From: Corythucha ciliata
Taxonomy: Eukaryota; Arthropoda; Insecta; Hemiptera; Tingidae
Assembly (NCBI GenBank): GCA_038030265.1
Contig: CM075943.1
Span: 34,162,001 to 34,226,000, forward strand
DNA: 64,000 nucleotides
Direction of reading: 5' to 3'
Shown: piece by piece, positions 45,901 through 52,686 of the stretch
How the letters are laid out: every line of letters begins with the position of its first letter
Position numbering within the stretch: position 1 is the stretch's first letter
The notes under the pieces: model-generated
The model's database searches: none
What the model saw: only the letters and a program-made list of their open reading frames with translations
What the model was told of the DNA's origin: nothing
Translations under genes and position numbers: made by a program

Positions 45901-45966
45901 AAACACAAAAAACTTACCCATTGTTTTATCAAGTAATAAATTGTGCATTGCCGCTGTTAGAGTCAT
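21208..45966 (-). CDS. prd: Paired, Pax3/7-family segmentation transcription factor
   Basis: Exons in transcript order: 45966-45918, 44319-44016, 31975-31866, 22859-22663, 22373-22193, 22127-21982, 21701-21554 and 21413-21208. The coding sum is 1341 nt, 446 residues plus stop, and all junction phases agree (1,2,1,0,1,0,1). Residues 17 to ~144 form the paired domain ([20 protein letters not shown] onward). Residues 175-234 form the homeodomain with Ser at position 50 ([14 protein letters not shown]), the mark of Pax proteins. No HSIDGIL-type octapeptide is seen, as in Drosophila Paired, and [17 protein letters not shown] before the homeodomain is also Paired-like. In Drosophila the protein (613 aa) is a nuclear pair-rule activator acting on gooseberry, engrailed and wingless; this one is shorter because of the C-terminus. 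A 93-bp in-phase candidate exon lies at 23177-23085. Confidence 0.95.
21554..21701 (-). CDS. prd: paired exon 7: Ser/Pro-rich region
   Basis: Encodes [20 protein letters not shown] and [20 protein letters not shown]. The acceptor is TGCGGGGGCAG and the donor GTGAGC. Phase 0 in, phase 1 out. Confidence 0.88.
21702..21981 (-). other. paired intron
   Basis: 280-bp intron between exons 6 and 7, with nothing else recognised. Confidence 0.7.
21982..22127 (-). CDS. prd: paired exon 6: Gly/Ser/Pro-rich region
   Basis: Encodes [20 protein letters not shown], then a [18 protein letters not shown] segment. The acceptor is CTCCATACAG and the donor GTGAGT. Low complexity, likely a transactivation region by analogy with other Pax proteins. 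Confidence 0.88.
22193..22373 (-). CDS. prd: paired exon 5: recognition helix end and C-terminal region
   Basis: Starts [17 protein letters not shown], with Ser-50 and Asn-51 of the homeodomain. A Gly/Pro/Ser-rich stretch containing [15 protein letters not shown] follows. The acceptor is CCTTCGTAG and the donor GTAAGA. Confidence 0.95.
22663..22859 (-). CDS. prd: paired exon 4: acidic linker and homeodomain helices 1-3 (part)
   Basis: Encodes [60 protein letters not shown] and EARIQ, ending exactly before VWFSN. That is the conserved intron position inside helix 3 of Pax3/7 homeodomains. The donor is GTAACT. Confidence 0.96.
23085..23177 (-). CDS. prd: Candidate optional exon of paired (linker)
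   Basis: An open 93-bp segment after the acceptor AACACTTTAG, phase 1 to phase 1, so it can be included or skipped without changing the frame. It would encode [20 protein letters not shown] and SPEQSDPK, a low-complexity linker. The donor is the weak point: the best fit in phase is T|GTCAAT. A GC donor after CCTAAG would break the phase. Direct joining of exon 3 to the homeodomain exon is also in phase. Confidence 0.45.
23230..23345. repeat. AT-rich TAATAATA tract in a paired intron
   Basis: Almost pure A and T built from TAATA and TATAA words at about 23262-23340. Probably a decayed microsatellite. Confidence 0.6.
23436..23475. repeat. (CAA)n microsatellite
   Basis: Uninterrupted CAA repeat of about 13 units inside a paired intron. 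Confidence 0.9.
23476..24157. repeat. Intronic degenerate ~30-bp repeat tract
   Basis: Bases 23620-23880 hold several diverged ~30-bp units with AAAAAGCCAATTTTGTGAG, TTCGCCCTTGTAAAATGG and TTTAGAGGGTTTGC words, of the same loose design as the arrays at 33.1, 39.5 and 42 kb. The rest shows nothing. Confidence 0.45.
24158..24297. mobile_element. PIF/Harbinger-like MITE (M140), TGA duplication
   Basis: 140 bp from GGGTGCGTTTGTCAATGCAC to GTGATTGATAAATCCGCCC, flanked by TGA (24155-24157 and 24298-24300). Its sister lies 20 bp downstream. Confidence 0.82.
24318..24457. mobile_element. PIF/Harbinger-like MITE (M140), TAA duplication
   Basis: 140 bp from GGGTGCGTTTATCAATGCAC to TGATTGATAAACCCCACCC, flanked by TAA (24315-24317 and 24458-24460). 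Same family and orientation as the copy at 24158-24297, but with its own target duplication, so the two are independent insertions rather than a tandem duplication. Confidence 0.85.
24461..28079. other. paired intron, no gene seen
   Basis: Homopolymer and simple runs at 24587-24598 (C), 25639-25662 (T), 26101-26114 (A), 26430-26455 (A) and 27009-27024 (CT). An open frame of 128 codons at 25145-25531 has no recognisable domain. No exon of paired and no transposon protein could be supported here. Confidence 0.4.
28497..28772 (-). mobile_element. H3 MITE copy
   Basis: Starts GGGAGTTATTGCATAGCCGT after TA. The interior matches the intact copy at 54082-54371 in reverse orientation (AAACACCTCCTCATACTGG). 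The far end is eroded. Confidence 0.7.
28890..29066. mobile_element. H3 MITE copy with internal deletion
   Basis: GTGAGTTATTGC at one end, GCAATAACTCCC at the other, TA on both sides, 177 bp. The ~110-bp centre present in other copies is missing. Confidence 0.78.
29212..29468 (-). mobile_element. H3 MITE copy
   Basis: The interior (GGTGGAAAAAGAGTTACTGC, AAAACACCTCTCCATTCTGG) and the right end GCAATAACTCCC match the family. The left terminus is lost. Confidence 0.65.
29720..30015. repeat. GGACCGG-rich degenerate repeat
   Basis: GGACCGGACC, GGTCCGGTTCGGTC and related words occur about eight times, mixed with unrelated AT-rich sequence. The local palindrome TTCGATAAAGACCGGACCGG suggests hairpin origin. 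No gene. Confidence 0.5.
30016..31865. repeat. paired intron with degenerate array and homopolymers
   Basis: Bases 30185-30350 hold five diverged ~31-bp units (AAAAGCGCTGATTCACGGAT, AAAAAACGCTAATTCGTGGC). A poly(A) run spans 30945-30979, a G-run 31056-31068, and a (GTT)n tract 31629-31649. No gene. Confidence 0.5.
31866..31975 (-). CDS. prd: paired exon 3: end of the paired domain
   Basis: Encodes [20 protein letters not shown] followed by [17 protein letters not shown], the last helices of the RED subdomain and the start of the linker. The acceptor is TTTTTGTTTTCAG and the donor GTAAGT. The upstream intron is 12.04 kb. Confidence 0.95.
31976..33059. other. paired intron, nothing recognised
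   Basis: Contains CT-rich runs (32451-32466) and a G-run (32410-32419). No exon or transposon is supported. Confidence 0.4.
33060..33345. repeat. Degenerate ~30-bp array in the paired intron
   Basis: About nine units of the form CACTCAAAAACCAATCTTGC followed by TGATTTTGAA, diverged. A second small patch lies at 33645-33735 (GAGCCAAGCCCATCAAATTGG). The frame stays open from 33070 to 33351 because the unit length is near 30 bp; I do not call it a gene. Confidence 0.6.
33346..35280. other. paired intron, nothing firmly recognised
   Basis: No exon, transposase or hairpin could be supported apart from the small repeat patch at 33645-33735. Confidence 0.4.
35283..35735. repeat. Fold-back around a Harbinger fragment
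   Basis: Bases 35283-35396 and 35635-35735 are inverted copies: GAAATTCCACCCCTATCCAC and GATGAGCAATCCAG on the left against GGTGGAGTTTCAAAG and CTGGATTGCTCATCC on the right. The right arm is the 3' boundary of the Harbinger coding fragment, so part of that gene was duplicated in inverse orientation. Confidence 0.68.
35663..36143 (-). pseudogene. Truncated PIF/Harbinger transposase
   Basis: On the - strand two overlapping frames encode the N-terminal part of a HARBI1-like nuclease. One reads [19 protein letters not shown]; the diagnostic stretch is [20 protein letters not shown], then [18 protein letters not shown]. The frame stops shortly after PCVVRQHG. The DDE catalytic domain that should follow is absent. 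Harbinger transposases cut at 3-bp TWA targets, and the many TTA/TAA/TGA-flanked MITEs of this window would need such an enzyme from elsewhere in the genome. Broken by truncation and probably one frameshift; not functional. Confidence 0.75.
36200..37010 (-). pseudogene. LINE RNase H and C-terminal fragment
   Basis: On the - strand, in three frames, the hallmarks of a jockey/I-type RNase H domain appear in order: [32 protein letters not shown] and [20 protein letters not shown]. These carry the expected acidic residues. They are followed by [20 protein letters not shown], which normally precedes the CCHC motif. Frameshifts and stops separate the blocks, and the RT domain is missing upstream. 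It lies directly beside the truncated Harbinger fragment in the large paired intron. Confidence 0.78.
37111..37860. mobile_element. GGCCGGTGCACAAT-ended MITE, possibly nested
   Basis: Ends GGCCGGTGCACAAT and ATTGTGCACCGGCC, followed inward by GGAACGGGAACGCG-type GC-rich words and their complements. A third end-like sequence, GGCCGTTGCACAACTGAC, starts at 37356, so two copies may be nested or fused. Flanks are ATA on the left and TTA on the right, an imperfect 3-bp duplication. Confidence 0.65.
37861..39410. other. paired intron, nothing recognised
   Basis: No coding, hairpin or tandem signal that I could support. Confidence 0.4.
39417..39441. repeat. (GTT)n microsatellite
   Basis: Eight GTT units followed by a T-rich run. 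Confidence 0.85.
39480..40080. repeat. Degenerate repeats and a hAT-like terminus
   Basis: GAGAAACAAATCCTTGAAATTTGG with GGTTTTGAACGAACCAATT occurs near 39488 and again near 39977, with loose ~30-bp relatives between. At 40058-40078 CCACAAAAGATTTAAAACCACTG resembles the inner end of hAT elements whose terminus is CAGTGGTT. No partner terminus was found nearby. Confidence 0.45.
40165..40461 (+). pseudogene. Cys-rich transposon-protein C-terminus, frameshifted
   Basis: A + strand frame encodes [20 protein letters not shown] and then [15 protein letters not shown]. An acidic tail follows, then [10 protein letters not shown] and a stop at 40459-40461. The spaced cysteines resemble the C-terminal CxC (tesmin-like) block I associate with large uncharacterised arthropod proteins of probable transposon origin. 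In those a segment like PALSLLLKM precedes the first cysteine. Here that segment (from 40159) is in another frame, so a 1-2 nt shift near 40195 breaks the gene. No upstream body of such a protein is present. Assignment to a family is by pattern only. Confidence 0.5.
40462..41995. other. paired intron, nothing recognised
   Basis: An A-run at 41336-41350 and one open frame of 107 codons without recognisable content. No exon seen. Confidence 0.4.
41980..42825. repeat. Degenerate ~30-36-bp array
   Basis: After a short TTCCG repeat (41982-41996), about twenty diverged units carry GAAAGAGCCAAATACGTGAA, AATTTGGGCTTCACAGAGCC and AGCCAAACTCGTG-type words. A (GA)n run is at 42664-42680. Same loose design as at 33.1 and 39.5 kb. 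Confidence 0.6.
42826..42897. repeat. 72-bp GC-rich hairpin
   Basis: Arms of 31 bp: CCCCGATCACACTAGGAG on one side and CTCCTGGTGTGCGCGGGG on the other. The central 18-bp stems (GAAAAAAGACGCCG and its complement) are perfect and the loop is ACGCGCGAGG-like. It could be one end of a MITE or a structured RNA; nothing here decides. Confidence 0.7.
42898..44015. other. paired intron, nothing recognised
   Basis: Includes a GC-rich stretch to 42990 that may belong to the hairpin element. No exon or transposon protein seen. Confidence 0.4.
44016..44319 (-). CDS. prd: paired exon 2: most of the paired domain
   Basis: Encodes the PAI subdomain and the start of [72 protein letters not shown], ending FSWEIRD. 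The acceptor is after TTTGTTCAACAG and the donor is GTGAGT. The paired/Pax DNA-binding identity is unmistakable. Confidence 0.97.
44320..45917. other. paired intron 1, nothing recognised
   Basis: 1.6-kb intron. A 132-codon open frame on the - strand (45172-44774) has no recognisable motif and is not supported as a gene. Confidence 0.45.
45918..45966 (-). CDS. prd: paired exon 1 (start)
   Basis: ATG at 45966-45964 opens [17 protein letters not shown], and GTAAGT follows at 45917. The 49 nt end in phase 1 and match the phase-1 start of exon 2. MTLTA..AMH is close to the MTVTAF..AMH start of Drosophila Paired, which is why I prefer this ATG. No clear TATA or initiator was found upstream. Confidence 0.82.
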
Positions 45967-47956
45967 TGTTTATGAGAAGTTTTCAAAATTTTATACTTTT
46001 CGTTATAACGGAAAACGTCCAAAAGGCACAGAACGCAAGGGGTATAAAACAAAAGTCACAAAAAAGTCACTCTCACTCACACGGAACACAATTTCTACCA
46101 GGCAAGTAAAATTTTAACACCTTTGATGAATGTCTCACCTTGGAATGGGTATCCAGTAAAGCAAGGGCGCATCATATCGAAGTTGGTGACAGTCATTTTC
46201 TTATTAAATCAGCGGTGAGATGAGCATTATTTTCCTGAATTCACGCATGTAATCCACAGAGGTCAGGACAAGGGGCGTTCGAAGGGCATGGATGCGTAAA
46301 CGTTCGCGATGGAAAACCAGAAAAGATTGAACTTTTTGAACGAGTCAAGAAAACAACCGACTGAATCCACCTGAAGGGCCCTCTCTCACACTCGTCTTTG
46401 AATGCACAGAACACGGCGTCCCGCAAGGAGTTACTCAGGGAAACCTGAAGTTTTTTTTTGTTGGTCGGTCGTAGAAGTCGTAAGTGAAGGTGGGGGACTC
46501 GTCGGACCTCCCTGAGTTGTGAGTGGAAAACGGGCGTGGAGTTTTGAGGTAAGTGAGCCACGCCTTCCTCGCCAGACAATTGGTCCTGATTCGTCGGTCC
46601 CCTTCTACTAATTTATCCTACCACTTCCGAATGGGGGTTTTCACTCGACTGCTGGAGTGCTGGATAGATCAAAACTAAAACTACGATGCATAATATGTGC
46701 CATGTAGATGGTTTCATTATAATATAATTATGAATTAATGATTAGGGAAACATCAATATTATGAGGGGATAATAATATTATCGAGGAATAATTAAGATAG
46801 AGCTGACAGAAATATCTTTGTGAAGAAAGAGTATAGACTTATGTATTTCTCTCGTCCACTGAGACGAATACGATCTTCACAGGCAAGAAATGCATTTCAT
46901 TAGTTAAAAACAATATTTTTCCGAACGTCATAATTAAACACCCAAACTTATAAAAACAAAACACACATTTCCCGGCCCTACAGTTTTTCTTCTTTTTATT
47001 TACATACCACTGCATTTAACACTCGTTCGCCTTAAAGTGCCGTACTCCATGAAGATTGGGATTTACTCCTGGTATATTAACTCGTTAAAACGCCATTCCA
47101 AATTGATTTTCATCCACGCTTCCTTACGGTATACTTTTCTTTCGCTAAAAAATGAACGCCGTTTGGAGAGTAAATGCATGTTGGCGCTTCTCGGTGCATC
47201 AGGAATTAAACGGAGATTAATTATCGCTAACTTTTGCTTGCATGCGCGATTCTGTTTAATAACGATTAAACAAATCGGTAGATATATAGCATTGTGATTA
47301 TTTCTGGAGGTTCTACATCGATGTACATTATTCGTTACCAATGTATATGTATATTATAGGGGAGCTTTTTGGATCATCGAGGGTACGCGCGGGACGGGAT
47401 GGGGCGGGAAATGAAAAATCCCTCCCGTCCCGCATTTTTGATTGAGTTCCTCCCGTCTCGCGTCCCTCCCCGCGCACTCAAGACTCAAGCCAAGTATACC
47501 GTCCTGCGTCCCGTCACGCGCGGGATTTCCCGCATGTACCGCGGGACAAAAAAGTACATGATCAACTCCAACCCCCCCCTCTCAGCAGATGTTTTCAAAG
47601 AGTCGTTTTCGGGTGGTCTGACCAATGAACTACGGGGGGGGGGGCAACCCTTGTCCATTAGCGAATGCAGAAAAAGGGGTTGGTGATGGAGGAGAATTTC
47701 AACAAAATGACAACATAGTCCCTCTTCTTAGTTCTCACCACCAAGTGGAGGGGGAGGCGAGATTTTCTTCGTGTTTTAGTGCATTTCATTCTGAAAATGC
47801 ACTATTGGTCTCGTCGTGATGGTGGCAAACATGGGTCATGTCATGTTCTTTTCATGTTTCAGAACCTCTAGAACACGAATTCAGTGGTCTCCGGAATTCA
47901 TATATATATATATATTTCTTTATATATTTATTTATAATATTATGGCCGTTTCCTTG
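45967..47956. other. Upstream of paired; GC-rich repeat patch
   Basis: Expected promoter side of paired; no clear TATA or initiator could be chosen. Bases 47375-47560 are full of GCGGGACGGGA and CCCGTCCCGC words, a degenerate inverted tract. A (TA)n run lies at 47899-47915. No other gene seen. Confidence 0.4.
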
Positions 47957-48780
47957 TTAGCACGATAACTCTCGTAGAAGTTAATTTAGCGGAACGCGCT
48001 TTGGCACAAAAATCAGTAGTCATAAGACACCGGTCGGTATTGCATTTGGGCCAAATCGGTCAAGGTGGAGGGGGGGAAAATCGGGCTTGAAGTCGTCAAA
48101 AAATCACTAAAAATCACCAGTTGATTCTAGAAGCATCATATTCGGTACGTATACTCCATGTTAGACTAGCCTTTGATTCCCATTTTAATTTTTTGAAAAA
48201 GTCGAGGGGGAGGGGGTGGTGCCCCCGGGGTGGAAGTAAGTGTGTGGTCACGTTAGCACGATAACTTTCGTACAAATTAATTTAGCGGAACGCGCTTTGG
48301 CAAAAAAATCAGTAGTCATAAGACCCCGGTCGGTATTGCATTTGGGCCAAATCGGTCAAGGTGGGGGGGGGGATAGGGCTTGAAGTCGTCAAAAAATCAC
48401 AAAAAATCACCAGTTGATTCTAGAAGCATGATATTCGGTACGTATACTCCATGTTAGACTAGCCTTTGATTCCCATTTTAATTTTTTGAAAAAGTCGAGG
48501 GGGAGGGGGCGATGTCCCCGGGGTGGAAGTAAGTGTGAGGCCTTCTTAGCACGATAACTCTCGTAGAAATTAATTTAGCGGAACGAGCTTTGGCACAAAA
48601 ATCAGTAGTCATAAGGCCCCGGTCGGTATTGCATTTGGGCCAAATCGGTCAAGGTGGAGGGGGGAAAATTGGGGTTAAAATGGTAAAAAAATCACTACAA
48701 ATCACCAGTTGATTCCAGAAGCATTATATTCGATATGATGATTCCATTTTGAAATAGCCTTTGATTCCCAGCAAACAGTA
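47957..48780. repeat. Tandem repeat, ~295 bp x 2.8
   Basis: Units start with TTAGCACGATAACTCTCG at 47957, 48253 and 48546, periods 296 and 293 bp. Copies 1 and 2 are highly similar; copy 3 diverges and ends early. Shared internal words include CATTTGGGCCAAATCGGTCA and ATTCGGTACGTATACTCCAT. A diverged start of the same unit lies at 51997-52085. Confidence 0.9.
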
Positions 48781-49332
48781 CGAGGGAGGGTCAAACATAA
48801 ACGAAACAAATCATGGTCTCAACATTACTACTTCTGGGACGGCTTAGGGTATCCGTATACAAAATGTTTGTTTTTTGTCTGTGCTAACTCGAAAGATACA
48901 GGTTCTATCAGCTCTTAGTTAAAAATTGTGCCAACACCCTGAAAATTTCACCTTCGAAGAAAAGGTGTGAAATCCCGTTAATTTGGTTTTCAGGGTTTCT
49001 TTGGTTTTCAACCAGAAATCCTTATAGCTACATCATCCCAAAAATCAACTATCACGAATTTAAAAAAACAAAAAAAAAAAACGCCACGACTAAATCCAAA
49101 ACAAATTGACACGGACTTCCCTTATGTAAACCCATCCCCGTCGAATGTTATTGCAGAGGATAAGGCTATAAGGCTAAGGGAGGATAAGGCTAATAAGTTC
49201 CGACACGAGTATATTGACAGTCGCCATGTATGGTCCTCTCCTCCATACTCGGATCAAATAGATTTGATATCTCTCATTGTCTCATTTGTGTATAGGTTTC
49301 GCTCACCAGCCAATCTCATGCCCTCCCCTCTC
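48781..49332. other. Spacer, nothing recognised
   Basis: A-run at 49066-49080. No feature is supported before the possible promoter. Confidence 0.4.
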
Positions 49333-49371
49333 TATAAATGACCACGTACTCGTATAGCAGAATTTTTCAGT
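49333..49371 (+). promoter_or_regulatory. Possible TATA plus TCAGT initiator promoter
   Basis: TATAAA at 49333-49338 and the arthropod initiator TCAGT at 49367-49371. The spacing of 36 bp from TATA to the initiator A is a few bases longer than typical. A signal-peptide reading frame starts 86 bp further on. Confidence 0.42.
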
Positions 49372-49454
49372 ATAGCTTTGTTCGGCGGGTGCTGCCAGTC
49401 AGTAGAATTGGCAGTTGTCAAGCTGGGAAAGCGTGATTTTGACCAATTAAATTG

Positions 49455-49542
49455 ATGTGTTTAATTTTTTCTGTTTTATTTGCAATACTGGAAGCATCAG
49501 CCAACGAACAAAGCTGTATAGTATGCCTGACGAATACTTATG
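49455..49542 (+). CDS. Possible first exon of a secreted protein
   Basis: ATG 49455 opens MCLIFSVLFAILEASA, a short hydrophobic segment ending in a plausible signal-peptidase site (ASA before NEQ), then NEQSCIVCLTNTY. GTATAC near 49543 could be a donor, beyond which a hAT-like terminus begins. The frame continues without recognisable content to 49682. No downstream exon was found, so the product is unknown. Support rests on the upstream TATA/TCAGT pair and the signal-like start. Confidence 0.3.
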
Positions 49543-49566
49543 TATACGTATATAGGTTCTCTGTAG

Positions 49567-49645
49567 AGCAGTGGTTCTCAGCGTTTTCACGGTCACGCCC
49601 GCCTTGGACCATAAAAATTTGTTGCGTCCCCCCTCCCCAATTGCA
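49567..49645 (+). mobile_element. hAT-like terminus
   Basis: CAGTGGTTCTCAGCGTTTTC followed by a CACGCCC tract matches the well-known CAGTGGTTCTCAA end of hAT elements and their non-autonomous derivatives. No matching end or 8-bp duplication was found, so only one side is visible. Confidence 0.5.
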
Positions 49646-50049
49646 TTGTATTGTTTTTTGTTTTATGAAAAACAGACATTAAAGACCCGAAACCAGGATT
49701 TTGGTCAAACCTCAAATTGACGCACCCTTTTTTAGCCACTTACACACTTTTCAGAACGTATAAAGGTAGTAGTCAAGTATCGAAAACTCGTAAGTGCAAA
49801 GAAGAGCTTCCACGCCCGAGGACCAAGGTTGTCCGCCTAGGAGTTGAGAAAATTGACCGGAATGGCAAGGCCAAACGCTCATTTATGACCACTTTTGAGG
49901 GCAATGCGACAGCCCCCTTCGGTGCATTTTGATCGGGACCTAACTACCTGAACCGTGAAGAGAATATTCGAGCCCAGGACGAAACTAAATGTAGCCCTTT
50001 CATCTGGGGGAGTATCAGACACAGTGCCACCCTCGCTTCTTTCTCGAAA
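49646..50049. other. Spacer, nothing recognised
   Basis: Possibly interior of the hAT-like fragment; no coding content supported. Confidence 0.35.
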
Positions 50050-50330
50050 GGCCTACATTAAACCTCAGTAAAGCACCAATCGCAGCCAAACTCCAAAACC
50101 ACCAAGAAGGCCCCAACACAGTACAACGACCCCATAAAGCCCAACCAAAGTCATGGTTCAACCTCAGCGAAAATTTAATTACAGTAGAACCTCCAACGAC
50201 AGCAACGTCTCAAGCGCATATTAAAGAAGGCCCAGCCACAGCCAAGGTCCAACCACAGAAAAGGTCCAACCACTGCAAAAGTCCAACCACAGCAAAGCTC
50301 CAACCACAGTTGAGCTTCCAGTAAAGCTTT
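50050..50330. repeat. Degenerate ~18-bp tandem array
   Basis: About fifteen units of the type CCAACCACAGCAAAGGT. The best copies are 50225-50310. Confidence 0.7.
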
Positions 50331-52212
50331 CCCTTTTTACTTCCATGTTCCCGTAGGAAAGGAAGTTTGGTAATGGCCTAATGGAAAAAAAAAAAAAAAA
50401 AAAAAATAGCTGACACCAGATTCGTGTTCCTAGACCCCGAAAAGGCCTAAATCTCTACTTTCAGTACGGCGTCTGTCGTCCGTCCGTCGTCCACTTTTAT
50501 TCTCGACAGATCTGGACGAGTGATGGCTCAAAATCAAAAGTTGTGTCTTCATCTCTAGATGTACACCGTAAAATTTGAAAACGATTGGTTGAGCGATATG
50601 GAAGATATTACAACAAATGTGCTCGATGTAAACATGGTTGGACCCTTATAATTCCAAGAGAATATTATAAAATTTGATGATCGATCGTTCAAAGTCGTCA
50701 TCTAGGTTCCTCGAAGACGCTGCTAAAATTTGAATAAGATTTGTTGAGCGGTACAGTTGCTAAGTTTTTTGGAATGCGTTTCAGCTCTTTTTTTGCCCCA
50801 AACCTATCTCCTATCAGAATTTTAGTCCGATTTCTTAAAATTACCACAACAAAATTCCCCATCAATGAACTGGCCATTTTTTCGAAATTAAATTTGGTTA
50901 TTTTTAATTTAATTTTTTAAACAAATTGACGAGGATGAATTCGAAGATTCGTTTCTCTTCGATTATTTTGAGTTTTAGCGAGTGTCTTACTGATCAAATT
51001 TTCATTCATTGATCGCGTTGAATATTTCAAATTGATAGTTATCGTTAAAGAGAACTATATTAGGCTACAAAATTATTTATTCGTCACTTCGTTAGAATTT
51101 GTGTGTTCATATTTTTTGTGCGTTATTATTGCATCAATCGTTGACATGTGATGAATATTGAGAGAAATAGAGCTCTTTCCAGCAAATTTTAGAACTTTGG
51201 CATTTTTATGAGAACAGAACTTCAGGACAGGCTAGGGCAAATTAGTTAATTTTGATGGGTGAGTTTTGATGATTAATCACTCGTGTCGGAATTGTTTCGT
51301 GTGAAAGGCATGATGTAAGTGAACGACGGGAACATGGAAGTATCGTGGGGTCCTCCACACAAACTTAATTTAGTGTGGTGAAGGTGTGTTTTTTGCTTCT
51401 TTGGTTTCAACTCTCCTTCAGTTGCGTAGGCCCATATCCAGTTAGATTTTAAAATGAACCCGTCCGTCTTTTACTTTTAGAGGCAGCTATTTCAATCTCA
51501 ATTTCTGTGACAAACGGTGCTCTTGTGGAGTGCTCGGTCCTACGTTATCAGATTTAGGTGTTCGGTTAGACTTTAGAGGTGTTGTCTGCACTACCGAATT
51601 ATTATTTTCTTCCTTTTCTTGGCAAAAATGAGACGCAACGTTCACCGAAAATAACAATTGGGTGGTGATCACAGTAAAATTTGTCGAGCCTTACATCAAA
51701 TAAACACAGTGGGCTCAGTGTACGCTCTAAAATAAAAAATAAAATAAATGCTTGATCAGCGAAAAAGTTCAGCCAGGACTTAAGGCAGAAAAAAATCGGG
51801 GTAGGGGAGGGAGTCACCCTTCACGCTTTCAGTGTTCAGTCTTTCAGTGTGTATAGGATGTTTGAGGTTTGTACCCGTTCGTCTGCTTGCTTTAATTTCG
51901 TTGTAAGTACAGAAAATACTTAAGCATTAATTTATTTCATTGTGATAAACTTCTATAATCCTTTTTTCCCCTAGTTATTATAGATTTCGTCACTCTGAGT
52001 TAGCACGATAACTCATACAAAAAGAACGCTAGCGAAATGGGTTAGTGCACAAAAATCAATGCTAGTAGAAAATAAGGATCGCAATTTTGAAAAATTCACC
52101 ACATCAATCTATAGCGACATCGTAATAATTGCCTCATCAATTTTGTGGAATTATGGTCTTCGGTTATGATGGTATGTCCATGTTGAATAAAAATAGTATG
52201 CGTGTAATTTAA
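50331..52212. other. Intergenic, nothing firmly recognised
   Basis: A-run at 50382-50406. Bases 51997-52085 are a diverged start of the 295-bp repeat unit (GTTAGCACGATAACTC). No gene seen. Confidence 0.4.
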
Positions 52213-52354
52213 TGGCGTTTTCTATTTACGTAAAATTCCGCTCTGGAGCCGAGCATTTCCACCCGTCTTCTCCGATACCATATGATAAAATTCAGAGAAG
52301 ACGGGTGGAAATGCTCGGCTTCAGAACGGAATTTTATGCAAATAGAAAACGCTA
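52213..52354. mobile_element. H1 hairpin MITE, best copy, TAA duplication
   Basis: 142-bp near-perfect palindrome, TGGCGTTTTC to GAAAACGCTA, with TAA on both sides (52210-52212 and 52355-52357). The arms contain AAAATTCCGCTCTGGAGCCG and GAGCATTTCCACCCGTCTTC. Confidence 0.88.
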
Positions 52355-52519
52355 TAATCGTTTCATTAAAGACAAAATTAAAGTTTTGTTAGCCTTAATA
52401 GCCCTGTACTATTCTCCGTTTTCTTTCCTACAAGGCACTGCAATCCAAGGCAGTTATCAGGGGCAGGGCCATGATCCATGCTGTACATCTCAAGTAGTAT
52501 TGGCGATTCCTACACGTGC

Positions 52520-52686
52520 TGAGCGGAGGTAGGATGAAGAAGTTCTGGCCATTTCCCTTGTGATTTCCACGGGGAGTCAAAACATTTTATGAGATACGAA
52601 AAGCTTTATAATAAATAGTGTTTTGATTCACCTTAATAAAAACCACACGGGAAATGGCCAGAACTAGTTCTTCTTAGCTCCGATCA
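52520..52686. repeat. Hairpin element, 167 bp
   Basis: TGAGCGGAGGTAGGATGAAG and GTTCTGGCCATTTCCC in the left arm pair with GGGAAATGGCCAGAAC and TTCTTAGCTCCGATC in the right arm. Confidence 0.7.

Noticed and set aside
46241..46579. 112-codon - strand frame upstream of paired
   Set aside because: No recognisable domain; considered and dropped as an alternative first exon.
50460..50780. Segment with CCGTCCGTCGTCC and GGTTGAGCGATATGG words
   Set aside because: It looks like repetitive DNA of a dispersed type, but no second copy in the window or clear boundary supports a feature.
51997..52085. Independent repeat family
   Set aside because: On closer reading it is a diverged start of the 295-bp unit at 48 kb, so it is reported there and not as a new family.
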